From Roseiarcus sp963842835 (lineage in GTDB: Bacteria; Pseudomonadota; Alphaproteobacteria; Rhizobiales; Beijerinckiaceae), in the NCBI GenBank assembly GCA_963842835.1, contig CAWJIB010000003.1:62001-126000 (forward strand): 64,000 nt of DNA, given 5' to 3'. Shown piece by piece: positions 25,952-33,839 of the stretch (the first letter of the stretch is position 1; each line of letters begins with the position of its first letter). The notes under the pieces are model-generated. The model did not search any database, was not told where the DNA came from, and worked only from the letters and a program-made list of their open reading frames with translations. The position numbers and the translations under genes were made by a program.

Positions 25952-27259
25952 TCATTCCGCAGCGACTTCCAGACCGCCTTCGCGCGCTTTGCGTTCGAAA
26001 TATTTTTCGGCTTCCTCAGTGAAGTCGTCCGTGCGCACGTAACTCGACGTGCGGGGATGATTGACCATGTTCGGATCGGGGTCGACGCCGATCGCTTCGA
26101 GGAAGGCGGGAAGACCGATCCGCTCCATGGTTTCGCCGACACGCTCGTGCTCGAGCGCGTTCTCGGCGAAGAAGTCGATCAGGCGGCGCCCTAACTCGAC
26201 CAGCTTTTCGTAATCCTCGTCGGTTTCAAGCTTGATGAAGGGAATGATCATCGTGCCCATGAGGTCGCCGACCTTCAACGAGCGCTTGCCGCCGATGAGA
26301 ATGGAGGCGCCGCGATCGACGCCGGGCGAGAGCGCCTTGTTCATCACGTTGATGCAATGCATGCAGCGCACGCACGACTTGTTGTCGACGTCGAGCGTAT
26401 CGTCGTCGTTGAGGCTCAGCGCGCGCGTCGGGCACATCGCGATGACGCTGTCGATCGTGAATTTGCGGCCGACTCGGGCGACGTAGGCCTTCACTTCTTC
26501 CTGGTTGACCTGCATGTCGTCGCGCCAGGTTCCAATGACGGCGAAGTCCGAGCGATGAATCGCGTTGACGCAATCGTTGCCGCATCCGGAAAACTTGAAC
26601 TTGAACTTGTAGGGCAGCGCCGGACGATGCATTTCGTCGAGAAATTCGTTGATGACCGAGCGGTGCGCCTTGATTTCGTCGTAGCAGGACATTTCGCAAC
26701 GCGCGTGTCCGACGCAACTCGTCGAGGTGCGCAAAGCTGGACCGGCGCCGCCGAGGTCGAAGCCGACCTCGTTGAGTGCGTCGAAGGCCTTCTGCACGTT
26801 TTCCGACGTGCAGCCCTGGAACATGATGTCGCCGCTCTGGCCGTGGAAGGCGATCAGGCCGGAGCCGTGCTTTTCCCAGATGTCGCAGAGCTGGCGCAGG
26901 AGATCGGTCGTGTAATGATAGCCGGCGGGCGGCTGCACCCGCAGCGTATGGAATTCCTTGGAGGCCGGAAACTTATCCGCGACTTCGGAGAAGCGCGGGA
27001 TGACGCCGCCGCCATAACCGAACACCGATATGGTGCCGCCCTTCCAGAAGCCGAGCCGTTGCTGATAGGAGTGTTCGAGCTGGCCCAGCAGGTCGTTCAT
27101 CATCGGAGCGTATTGCTTGTCGCCTGCGTCGCGCAGCCGCTTCAGGCCGGTGACGAAACTGGGCCACGGTCCGGTTTCGAGCTGATCCAGATTCGGCGTC
27201 GGATGACGCCCAACCGCTGAGTCGCCGCCCTGATCGTGCGTGGTCTCGTGATCCGACAT
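25952..27259 (-). CDS. dsrA: DsrA, alpha subunit of reverse dissimilatory sulfite reductase
   Basis: 435 residues from ATG 27259 (GGGAGGCG upstream). Siroheme-cluster ligands CVGHARC (C-x5-C, about residue 185) and CGNDC (C-x3-C), then an inserted ferredoxin domain with CVRCMHC, and a C-terminal GVDPDPNMVNHPRTSSYVR stretch. Catalytic subunit of rDSR. First gene of the long minus-strand dsr operon; the promoter region lies in 27260-27427, shared with the divergent tauD-like gene. Confidence 0.96.
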   Translation of the reverse strand: MSDHETTHDQGGDSAVGRHPTPNLDQLETGPWPSFVTGLKRLRDAGDKQYAPMMNDLLGQLEHSYQQRLGFWKGGTISVFGYGGGVIPRFSEVADKFPASKEFHTLRVQPPAGYHYTTDLLRQLCDIWEKHGSGLIAFHGQSGDIMFQGCTSENVQKAFDALNEVGFDLGGAGPALRTSTSCVGHARCEMSCYDEIKAHRSVINEFLDEMHRPALPYKFKFKFSGCGNDCVNAIHRSDFAVIGTWRDDMQVNQEEVKAYVARVGRKFTIDSVIAMCPTRALSLNDDDTLDVDNKSCVRCMHCINVMNKALSPGVDRGASILIGGKRSLKVGDLMGTMIIPFIKLETDEDYEKLVELGRRLIDFFAENALEHERVGETMERIGLPAFLEAIGVDPDPNMVNHPRTSSYVRTDDFTEEAEKYFERKAREGGLEVAAE

Positions 27260-27400
27260 ACGTCGCCTCCCTGTCTCAATTCGCCGCGGGACTCGCTGTC
27301 CGGTCCGCAGGTTTCTCAGTGCGCCCGCCTGGGGCCGGCGCATCGCTCGAGCCGCAAATCCGCGCTTTGCAAATCGAGCTATGTATCATAATAGCAGGAA

Positions 27401-27418
27401 ATACGAATGTGTGAATAG
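27401..27418 (-). promoter_or_regulatory. dsr/tauD divergent promoter motif (ATACGAAT-GTGT-GAAT)
   Basis: The plus strand reads ATACGAATGTGTGAATAG, so the minus strand contains the ATTCGTAT core also found upstream of tusA and fadL. Two GAAT units lie 8 bp apart, as in the site at 28917-28939. It sits in the AT-rich part of the spacer between dsrA and the dioxygenase gene, about 140 bp from dsrA and 67 bp from ATG 27485. Candidate operator for both directions. Confidence 0.45.
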
Positions 27419-27484
27419 GAAAAATCAATGGAGCCGGCGCCTTTCCGAGCGGGGATGGGCCGGCGGCGTTCGGGAGGCAGTCCA

Positions 27485-28426
27485 ATGACATTGGCGCGCG
27501 TTGGCGCCGCAACGCCAGGCCGAGGGCCGGGCGGCGACCCCTACGATCTCGGCGACGAGGCTTCCTATCGCGCCTGGCGCGAGGCCAAGTTGAAGCGCTA
27601 TCCCTCGCGCGCCGAGGATCTCGTCGTGGAAATTCGCGACCCGGCGCATTTGCGCGCGGCCGAGCGCAAGGCCATCGCCGAACGATGCGGCCGAGCCAAT
27701 GCGGCGCTCTACGCCTTCGCGCAGGCGCCGCGGGACGAGCAGAGCTTGCGACGCGATCTCGTCGCGTTCGGCGCCGCTTTCGGCTTGACGGCGATCGAAG
27801 ATCATCGCTCGGCCGAGGCGGACGGGGTGGTGCGCATCGAGGTCGTTCGCGACGGCGGTCGCCTCGGCTACATTCCCTACACCGATCGACCGATCAGCTG
27901 GCACACCGACGGTTATTACAATTACCACGGCCCCGACCGTTGCGTGCGCGCCATGCTGCTGCATTGCGCTCGAGACGCGGACCAGGGCGGAGAGAATCGG
28001 CTGCTCGACCCGGAAATCGCTTATCTCAGGCTGCGCGACCTCGATCCCGGCCACATCGAAGCGCTGATGAATCCGGCGGCGATGAGCATCCCGGCGAATA
28101 TAGAGCCGAGCGGCGCGATCCGCCGAGAGAACGTCGGCCCGGTCTTTTTCGTTCATCCCGCAACCGGCGCGCTGGGCATGCGCTACACCGCGCGCAAGCG
28201 AAACATTTCCTGGCGCGACGACGAGCGAACCCGCCGCGCGGCGGCTGCGCTCGAACAGATCCTCGAGACCGATCCGTTGGTGTTGCGCGTCCGCCTGCGG
28301 TCCGGGCAGGGATTGATCTGCAACAACATCCTTCACGACCGAAGCGGCTTCGTTTCTTGCCCGACGGGCGGACGCCTGCTCTACCGCATCCGCTACGGCG
28401 ACCGCATCAACCCCGACGCTGCATGA
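27485..28426 (+). CDS. TauD/TfdA-family Fe(II)/2-oxoglutarate dioxygenase
   Basis: 313 residues from ATG 27485, which has an ideal GGGAGG 7 bp upstream; ATG 27428 (AGGA upstream) would add 19 residues and cannot be excluded. Iron ligands His-x-Asp in ISWHTDGYYNY and the distal His in NNILHDRSGF, with the 2-oxoglutarate Arg in GRLLYRIRYGD, are all present, so the active site is complete. Family members hydroxylate substrates such as taurine; substrate here is unknown. Divergent from dsrA and followed by two small overlapping genes, suggesting a role tied to sulfur oxidation, perhaps release of sulfite from organosulfonates. Confidence 0.82.
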   Translation: MTLARVGAATPGRGPGGDPYDLGDEASYRAWREAKLKRYPSRAEDLVVEIRDPAHLRAAERKAIAERCGRANAALYAFAQAPRDEQSLRRDLVAFGAAFGLTAIEDHRSAEADGVVRIEVVRDGGRLGYIPYTDRPISWHTDGYYNYHGPDRCVRAMLLHCARDADQGGENRLLDPEIAYLRLRDLDPGHIEALMNPAAMSIPANIEPSGAIRRENVGPVFFVHPATGALGMRYTARKRNISWRDDERTRRAAAALEQILETDPLVLRVRLRSGQGLICNNILHDRSGFVSCPTGGRLLYRIRYGDRINPDAA

Positions 28427-28437
28427 AGGGAGCGCGC

Positions 28438-28638
28438 ATGGTGCAAATCAGCGATCTGATAATCCGACATCCCGAAGCAACGTCGTTCGCCGACCTCGAA
28501 CGGCTGGTGATCGAAGCGGCGCGCAGCGGCGAAATCCATTTGTATTTCGACATCAAGCCGGAATATCCGGATACGCCGCGCAAATGGGAGACACGGCTCG
28601 AACTCGCCTTCTACAACGCGGAGCGGACCGACAAATGA
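28438..28638 (+). CDS. Hypothetical small protein in tauD-like operon
   Basis: 66 residues from ATG 28438 (AAGGGAG upstream); ATG 28423, overlapping the dioxygenase stop, is an alternative. Acidic-basic mix, predicted alpha/beta (SFADLERLVIEAARSGEI helix, LYFDIKPEYP). No cysteines, membrane helix or known motif recognised. Overlaps the next gene by 4 bp. Conserved position with the dioxygenase is suggested by the tight packing only. Confidence 0.65.
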   Translation: MVQISDLIIRHPEATSFADLERLVIEAARSGEIHLYFDIKPEYPDTPRKWETRLELAFYNAERTDK

Positions 28639-28868
28639 CCGAAGCGGGCAAGAGGCCACGGGAGACGATCCATGCGCCGTACGGCCGTGTGATTCGCCTC
28701 GACGAGGTGGATTTCGAAAGCGGCATGCGCTTGTTGCGCGTGACAATTCGCGAAGGCGGGCGCTTCACGATTCTCGACCTCGACGCTCCGACCGCGGCGC
28801 AATGGGGTCGCGCCATGAGCGACTGGGCGCAAGGCGAGAGCCCGCAACCGACGCCTGGCGTCGGTTGA
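28635..28868 (+). CDS. Hypothetical small protein downstream of tauD-like gene
   Basis: 77 residues from ATG 28635, overlapping the preceding stop (ATGA). Beta-rich middle (GMRLLRVTIREGGRFTILDLD) between an N-terminal RETIHAPYGRVIRLDEV and a helix WGRAMSDWA. No recognised family, no cysteines, no membrane segment. Translational coupling indicates it works with the 66-residue protein and the dioxygenase. Confidence 0.65.
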   Translation: MTEAGKRPRETIHAPYGRVIRLDEVDFESGMRLLRVTIREGGRFTILDLDAPTAAQWGRAMSDWAQGESPQPTPGVG

Positions 28869-28916
28869 GCGCGGCGCCGGGTTCAACCGGCGCTGCGGGC
28901 GCGCGGGTGGACAAAT

Positions 28917-28939
28917 CCGAATACACGAATATAATTATG
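28917..28939. promoter_or_regulatory. AT-rich motif upstream of sulP (GAAT-n4-GAAT)
   Basis: CCGAATACACGAATATAATTATG shows two GAAT units 8 bp apart, the same arrangement as at 27401-27418. The site is in the 242-bp spacer before the SulP gene, which otherwise contains no visible gene. Candidate sulfur-responsive operator. Confidence 0.35.
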
Positions 28940-29110
28940 CAAATTACAGTAACGAGGACGCGCTTTGCACGCGTCGAGGAAACGCGGAAGAGCTGAGTGA
29001 AGCGGCGCCGAACTTCGGCGCCCGTCGCCCTAGCCGAGGCCGCGGGGCGATCGGCTCGGTCTCGCGCGCTTCGACCGGCGTTTGGCTAGAGCGGAAGTCT
29101 TCGAAAGCGC

Positions 29111-30964
29111 ATGCCCCGATCCCACCATTCGCCAGGACGCCGATTGCCGCTGGTCGGCGTGTTTCCGTTTCTCGCGTGGCTGCCGAAGGCGAACCGCGAA
29201 ACCTTGTTCGCGGATTTTCTGGCGGGCCTTACCGGCGCCGTCGTGGTGCTTCCTCAAGGCGTGGCCTTCGCGACGATCGCCGGCATGCCGCCCCAATACG
29301 GCCTCTATGCCGGAATTGTCCCGACGCTCATCGCGGCGCTGTTCGGTTCGTCCTGGCATCTCGTCGCAGGGCCCAGCACGACGGCTTCACTCGTCTTATT
29401 CGCTTCCCTTTCGGCTTTCGCCGAACCGGGCTCGGCCCGATACGTGGAGCTGGCGCTGACCCTGGCCGCGATGGTCGGGCTGCTCGAATTGTGTCTCGGG
29501 GTATTCAAGCTCGGCCTGGTCGTCAACTTCATCTCCCATTCGGTCGTGGTGGGATACACGGCCGGGGTCGGCATTCTCATCATCGTCTCGCAGGCGCGGA
29601 ACTTTTTCGGCATACCGATGCCTCGCGGCGCGGAATTCGTCCATGTGATCGCGAACACGTTCGCCGGCCTGCCGGCGCTTTCCTGGCCGACGACGACGGT
29701 TGCGCTCGCCACGCTGCTCAGCGGGATCGCGGCGCGGCGCTTTCTCCCGCGCGTTCCCTTCATGATTCTCGCGATCGTGATCGGCGGCTCGGTCGCCGCG
29801 ATCCTCAACGTCTGGAAGCCCGGTTCGGTCACCACGGTCGGGGCGCTGCCTAGCCATCTACCGCCGCTGTCGGCGCCGAGCTTCGATCTGGACACTTGGC
29901 GTCTGCTCATCCCCACCGCGCTCGCCGTGGCGATTTCCGCGCTCAACGAAGTCGTGTCGATTTCCCGCGCGCTCGCCATACGCTCGGAGCAGCACGTCAA
30001 CATCAACCAGGAATTCATCGGGCAGGGGCTCGCCAATTCGATCGGCTGCTTCTTTTCCGGCTATGTCGTGTCCGGCTCGTTCAACCGCAGCGCGCTCAAT
30101 TACGACGCGGGCGCGCGCACGCCGATGGCGGCGCTCTTCGCCGCGGCTCTGCTCGCCATCTTTCTCGTCGTCGCCGCCCCGCTCGCCGCCTATCTGCCGC
30201 ACGCCGCGATGGCCGCCTCGCTGGTGCTGGTCGGCTGGGGTCTGATCGATCGCAGGAGCATCGCGCGCATCACCAAGACGAGCCGAACCGAGGTCGGCGT
30301 TTTGCTCGTCACCATCCTCACCGCGCTGTTCATTCACATCCAGATGGCGATCCTCGTCGGCGTCGCGCTGTCGCTGTTGATCTACCTCTACCGGACATCG
30401 AACCCGCGCCTTCGCCCGCGCGTGCCCGATCCCGTGAGCCCCGGCCGGAAATTCACCGATCCGGGCCCGGGCCTGCCGGAATGCCCGCAGCTGCGGATGT
30501 TTCGTCTCGACGGCTCGCTTTTCTTCGGCGCCGTGAGCAGCTTCCGGGATTCGCTGCGCGCGCTCGAGGCGCACAGTCCGGACTGCAAATACGTCGCCAT
30601 CGTCATGTCCGGCGTCAATTTCGTCGACGTCGCCGGCGCCGAGGCGCTCGCGATCGAAGCGAGGCGGATGCGCAACCGCGGGGGAGATCTCTTCCTCATC
30701 AGGGTGAAGGAACGCGTGCTCGAACTTCTCGAACGCGGCGGCTACGTCGTCGACATCGGCGCCGACAATATTTTCCAGTCGAAAACAAAAGCTCTGCGGA
30801 CGATCTATCGCAAGCTCGACTATGACATTTGCCGCCGTTGCGATCGTCGTGTGTTCGTCGAATGCGCGCGCCTGGGCAAGCAGGAACCGCTTGAGGACGA
30901 CGACCCCGAACCGCGCGAAGACCCGGCGGCGACCGCGCGGCCCGCGACCGCGCGGGACAGTTGA
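29111..30964 (+). CDS. SulP-family inorganic anion transporter with STAS domain
   Basis: 617 residues. N-terminal membrane domain of 12-14 helices begins after LAWLPKANRETLFADFLAGLTGAVV and holds the SulP signature PPQYGLYAGIVPTLIAALFGSS and GPSTTASLV. A cytoplasmic STAS domain follows (about 465-570: LRMFRLDGSLFFGAV, SGVNFVDVAGAEAL). The tail has a small Cys set (CRRCDRRVFVEC) and an acidic/Pro end. SulP proteins move sulfate, bicarbonate or related anions. Next to tusA and a SqrR-like gene, a role in sulfate/sulfite traffic is likely; direction unknown. The tusA promoter overlaps its stop region. Confidence 0.88.
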   Translation: MPRSHHSPGRRLPLVGVFPFLAWLPKANRETLFADFLAGLTGAVVVLPQGVAFATIAGMPPQYGLYAGIVPTLIAALFGSSWHLVAGPSTTASLVLFASLSAFAEPGSARYVELALTLAAMVGLLELCLGVFKLGLVVNFISHSVVVGYTAGVGILIIVSQARNFFGIPMPRGAEFVHVIANTFAGLPALSWPTTTVALATLLSGIAARRFLPRVPFMILAIVIGGSVAAILNVWKPGSVTTVGALPSHLPPLSAPSFDLDTWRLLIPTALAVAISALNEVVSISRALAIRSEQHVNINQEFIGQGLANSIGCFFSGYVVSGSFNRSALNYDAGARTPMAALFAAALLAIFLVVAAPLAAYLPHAAMAASLVLVGWGLIDRRSIARITKTSRTEVGVLLVTILTALFIHIQMAILVGVALSLLIYLYRTSNPRLRPRVPDPVSPGRKFTDPGPGLPECPQLRMFRLDGSLFFGAVSSFRDSLRALEAHSPDCKYVAIVMSGVNFVDVAGAEALAIEARRMRNRGGDLFLIRVKERVLELLERGGYVVDIGADNIFQSKTKALRTIYRKLDYDICRRCDRRVFVECARLGKQEPLEDDDPEPREDPAATARPATARDS

Positions 30965-30996
30965 CAATGATCTCGCAATCTATTCGTATATGATGA
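30961..30996 (+). promoter_or_regulatory. tusA promoter with ATTCGTATATGATGA motif
   Basis: TTGACA at 30961-30966 overlaps the sulP stop region. About 15 bp later is ATTCGTATATGATGA (30982-30996), placed across the expected -10. The 15-mer is 14/15 identical to the fadL upstream site at 9382-9396. A repressor bound here would block RNA polymerase. Confidence 0.55.
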
Positions 30997-31033
30997 CGTG
31001 TTGGATAAGAAAACCTGAGACGAGGAAACGCCA

Positions 31034-31261
31034 GTGGCCGACAAGACGCTCGACGCTAAGGGACTCAATTGCCCGCTTCCGATTTTGCGGGCGAAGAAGA
31101 CGCTCAAAGAGGTTCCGGCGGGCGGAACTCTGGAAGTTCTCGCCACCGACCCCGGTTCGGTCGCCGACTTCGAGGCGTTCTGCCGCACCACCGGGAATCA
31201 GCTGATGGAATCGACGGCGAACGCGGGCGTCTATCGCTTCCTGATCAAGCACACGGCCTGA
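31034..31261 (+). CDS. tusA: TusA sulfurtransferase (copy 2)
   Basis: 75 residues with GTG start (GAGGAA upstream). CPLP motif in LNCPLPILRAKKTL (Cys13) is the classical TusA active site; the second half GSVADFEAFCRTTGN and C-terminal strand YRFLIKH complete the fold. TusA delivers sulfane sulfur to DsrE in sulfur oxidisers with dsr. Differs clearly from the CPGP homologue at 5.4 kb. Has its own promoter; ends in a GC-rich hairpin. Confidence 0.92.
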   Translation: MADKTLDAKGLNCPLPILRAKKTLKEVPAGGTLEVLATDPGSVADFEAFCRTTGNQLMESTANAGVYRFLIKHTA

Positions 31262-31263
31262 TC

Positions 31264-31283
31264 GAGGGCGGGGCGCCGCCCTC
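31264..31283 (+). terminator. GC-rich hairpin after tusA
   Basis: GAGGGCGG-GGCG-CCGCCCTC: perfect 8-bp stem with a 4-nt loop starting 3 bp after the tusA stop. No T-tract follows, so it is a weak intrinsic terminator or a 3'-end stabiliser. Confidence 0.5.
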
Positions 31284-31343
31284 GTCCCAAGCCTCTGGCG
31301 GATACGCGTTGGTTGGAACGCCCCTCTTTCGACGGGCTTTGCC

Positions 31344-31378
31344 GGGGAGCGGACGCTCCCCTTCTCCCGCTGCGGGAG
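31344..31378. repeat. Pair of adjacent extragenic palindromes
   Basis: GGGGAGCG-GA-CGCTCCCC (31344-31361) is followed at once by CTCCCGC-T-GCGGGAG (31364-31378). The style resembles CCCTCTCCCGC-type palindromes at 58892-58928, suggesting a dispersed extragenic element. Lies between convergent tusA and the third SqrR-like gene and could act as a bidirectional terminator. Confidence 0.5.
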
Positions 31379-31449
31379 GCGGCGGCCGCGCGAAGCGCCG
31401 CCGGATGAGAGCCCGCGCGAACCCGCGAACTCTTCATGCAGAAGTCGTA

Positions 31450-31824
31450 TCAGCCCCCGTGCGCGGGCCTATGCGTGCAGAAGACTTTGTAGACCGCGTC
31501 CAGAATCGTCCGCACCTTGTCGCTGGCGAGGCTGTAGAAGATGGTCTTGCCGTCGCGTCGGGTCGTCACCAGGCCTTCGAGACGAAGCCGCGCGAGTTGC
31601 TGCGAGACCGTCGATTGCCGCTGCGAGAGGAACTGCTCCAACTCGCCGACCGACTTTTCGCCTCCGGCGAGAATGCAAAGAATCAGAAGACGCGATTCCT
31701 GCGCCAACGCCTTGAGGAATTCGCTCGCCTCGCGGGCGTTTTCGACCATGCCATCGAGTTCGGTCGTCGATTCCAGCGAATGCAATTGCGGCAGCGCCAT
31801 AGGCTCAATCCTATCTATCATCAT
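31450..31824 (-). CDS. ArsR/SmtB-family repressor, SqrR/BigR type (copy 3)
   Basis: 124 residues from ATG 31824; ATG 31800 (AGGATTG upstream) would give 116. Winged helix with LSQRQSTVSQQLARLRLEGL and wing TIFYSLASDK. Cys50 (LILC) and Cys116 (VFC) keep the 66-residue spacing of the SqrR redox pair, so persulfide sensing is the best inference. The recognition helix (RQSTVSQQ) differs from copies 1 and 2 (LSQSALSQ), so a different operator is likely. An AT-rich imperfect palindrome (ATATT...TATAT, about 31823-31839) overlaps the start region and may be its own site. Confidence 0.84.
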   Translation of the reverse strand: MMIDRIEPMALPQLHSLESTTELDGMVENAREASEFLKALAQESRLLILCILAGGEKSVGELEQFLSQRQSTVSQQLARLRLEGLVTTRRDGKTIFYSLASDKVRTILDAVYKVFCTHRPAHGG

Positions 31825-31951
31825 ATTCCAATCCTATATTTTAATACTGAAACCGTTGCGCGTAAAGCCAACAGATCGGTTATCGCGGGAAAGGGCGACG
31901 ACCAGCGCGAACGCCGCCGCGGTTCGGGCTCCCGCCGTCCTTCGCGTTCTT

Positions 31952-32806
31952 TCAGTCGGCGAGGCGCCAGATGCGGCGCGCGTTGTCGTGGAAAAGGCGG
32001 CCGCGTTCCTCGTCGCTGCAGCCGCGCGTGATCGCGTGGGTCGCCGCCACCCATGTCGAAAGCGAGGCGGTCAGCGTGCAGACCGGCCAGTCGCTGCCCC
32101 AGACGACGCGGTCCCAGCCAAAGCAGCCGATCGCGTGCTCGACATAGGGCCGGATGTCGTCGACGCTCCATGTTTCGCCGTCGGCATAGGCGACGACGCC
32201 GGATATCTTGACGGCGACGTTCGGCCGGAGAGCGATTTCGGCGATGCTTTCGCGCCAGGGATGTTCGGCGCGATCCTTGATCGCCGGCGCGCCGCAATGA
32301 TCGAGCACGAACTGCACGTCGGGACAAAGGTCGGCGAGCGCGATGGCCTTGCCGATCTGGTCGGGCCGCACGCACAGATCGAACGGCCGGCCGGCGCCCG
32401 CCAGCCTGCCGACATTGGCGCGAAAGGTTGGGGAAAGGCTGATGGCGTCGGGAACGACATGCAACACCCGACGAAATCCCTTGACGAAGGGATCGGCGAG
32501 CTGGCGTTCCAGGAAAGCGGGAAAATCAGGGCTTTCCGGCCGGCAGGCGCTGATGGCGCCGCACAACGGGCTCGCGGGCCTCCGGGCGAGAGCCTCGACG
32601 TGGCGCGTCTCGGCCTCGATCTGCGCTTCCGCGACGTCCACTTCCATGTGCAGCGCGGCGCCGATGCCGCAGCGAGCCGCCTCGGTCCGATAGCGTTCGA
32701 GAAGGAAATCCTGATTGAGCGCGGGAACGCCGGCGAGCCAGGGATAGCTCAACGCGCCGCGATCGATGAGGTGAAGATGGGTGTCGACGATGGTCGGAAA
32801 GGTCAT
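31952..32806 (-). CDS. Amidohydrolase-family metal-dependent hydrolase (sugar-lactonase-like, COG3618)
   Basis: 284 residues from ATG 32806, starting with the typical TFPTIVDTHLHL metal motif (HxH). Later LDHCGAP (third His), and the family end VVWGSDWPVC with the catalytic Asp, then FHDNARRIWRL. TIM-barrel hydrolases of this group act on sugar lactones such as L-fucono- or L-rhamnono-lactone. Divergent from an SDR dehydrogenase, which would fit a sugar-acid pathway; substrate not determinable from sequence. The 267-bp divergent spacer shows no further gene. Confidence 0.8.
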   Translation of the reverse strand: MTFPTIVDTHLHLIDRGALSYPWLAGVPALNQDFLLERYRTEAARCGIGAALHMEVDVAEAQIEAETRHVEALARRPASPLCGAISACRPESPDFPAFLERQLADPFVKGFRRVLHVVPDAISLSPTFRANVGRLAGAGRPFDLCVRPDQIGKAIALADLCPDVQFVLDHCGAPAIKDRAEHPWRESIAEIALRPNVAVKISGVVAYADGETWSVDDIRPYVEHAIGCFGWDRVVWGSDWPVCTLTASLSTWVAATHAITRGCSDEERGRLFHDNARRIWRLAD

Positions 32807-33073
32807 CCTGCGAACCGGGGCGAATGAGGCGCGGCTGAGCATGATAACCACAAGCGAAGACAGCCTCCAAAGCGTCGCTTCGCGCTGCCCCCGGCGCGAT
32901 TGGGAGGTCGGGGCGCGATCGGGTCGGGCGAGGCGGAAAGCGTCTCGGCCTCGGCGGCGCTATTGCGCGCAAGCGGGCGATGTGCTGATCGGTTGCATGG
33001 AGGACGCCGTAGGCGGGTGCGGCGCGGCCGCGCCGCCGCGTCGGCGGCCTGCGCCGAAACGCTGGAGTCGAGC

Positions 33074-33817
33074 ATGTCGCTACGTTTGAAGGACAAAGTT
33101 GCGTTGCTGACCGCCGCGGCCGCGGGCATCGGGCGGGCGAGCGCCGAAGCGTTCGCCGCCGAAGGCGCGCGCGTGATCGCCACGGACATCGATCTGGCGG
33201 GCTTGGCTGGGCTCGAGGCTGAACGGCGACGGCTCGATGTCCGCTCGAGCGAAGCGGTCGAGGCGCTGGCGCGGGAGGTCGGGCCGATCGACATTCTCTT
33301 CAATTGCGCAGGGTTCGTGCATCACGGCAGCGTGCTGGAATGCTCGGAAGCCGATTGGGATTTCTCGTTCGACCTCAACGTCAAATCGATGCATCGCACG
33401 ATCCGGGCGTTTCTGCCGGGCATGCTGGAGAAGGGCGGCGGCTCGATCGTCAACGTCGCCTCGGCGGCCTCGTCGGTGCGCGGCATTCCCAATCGTTACG
33501 TCTACGGCGCCTCGAAGGCGGCGGTGATCGGCCTGACGAAGTCAGTGGCGGCCGATTTCATCCGCCGCGGCGTGCGCTGCAATGCGATCTGTCCCGGCAC
33601 GGTGGAGAGCCCGTCGCTCGACCAGCGCATCGCCGCGCTCAGCGCGCAGACGGGCCAACCCGTCGAGTCGGTGCGCCAGGCTTTCGTCGAGCGCCAGCCG
33701 ATGGGCCGGCTCGGCAAGGCGCGGGAGGTCGCCATGCTCGCGGTCTATCTCGCCTCCGACGAAAGCGCTTTCACGACCGGACAGATTCATCTCGTCGACG
33801 GCGGTTTCGCGCTTTAG
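33074..33817 (+). CDS. SDR-family NAD(P)-dependent oxidoreductase
   Basis: 247 residues; ATG 33074 sets the classical SDR start just before KVALLTAAAAGIGRASAEAF (TGxxxGIG variant with Ala for Thr-Gly). Asp of DIDLAGL points to NAD(H) preference. Catalytic residues: NCAG, Ser in NVASAASS, YVYGASKAA (YxxxK). Ends with TGQIHLVDGGFAL. Similar in outline to 2-keto-3-deoxy-L-fuconate dehydrogenases. With the divergent lactonase-like gene it suggests sugar-acid catabolism (inference). Confidence 0.85.
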   Translation: MSLRLKDKVALLTAAAAGIGRASAEAFAAEGARVIATDIDLAGLAGLEAERRRLDVRSSEAVEALAREVGPIDILFNCAGFVHHGSVLECSEADWDFSFDLNVKSMHRTIRAFLPGMLEKGGGSIVNVASAASSVRGIPNRYVYGASKAAVIGLTKSVAADFIRRGVRCNAICPGTVESPSLDQRIAALSAQTGQPVESVRQAFVERQPMGRLGKAREVAMLAVYLASDESAFTTGQIHLVDGGFAL

Positions 33818-33839
33818 CGGTTGGCGATCCCGCGCCGCG

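Noticed and set aside
32900..33073. N-terminal extension of the SDR dehydrogenase
   Set aside because: The added residues are Arg/Ala low complexity and precede the normal Rossmann start; ATG 33074 gives the family-standard length.
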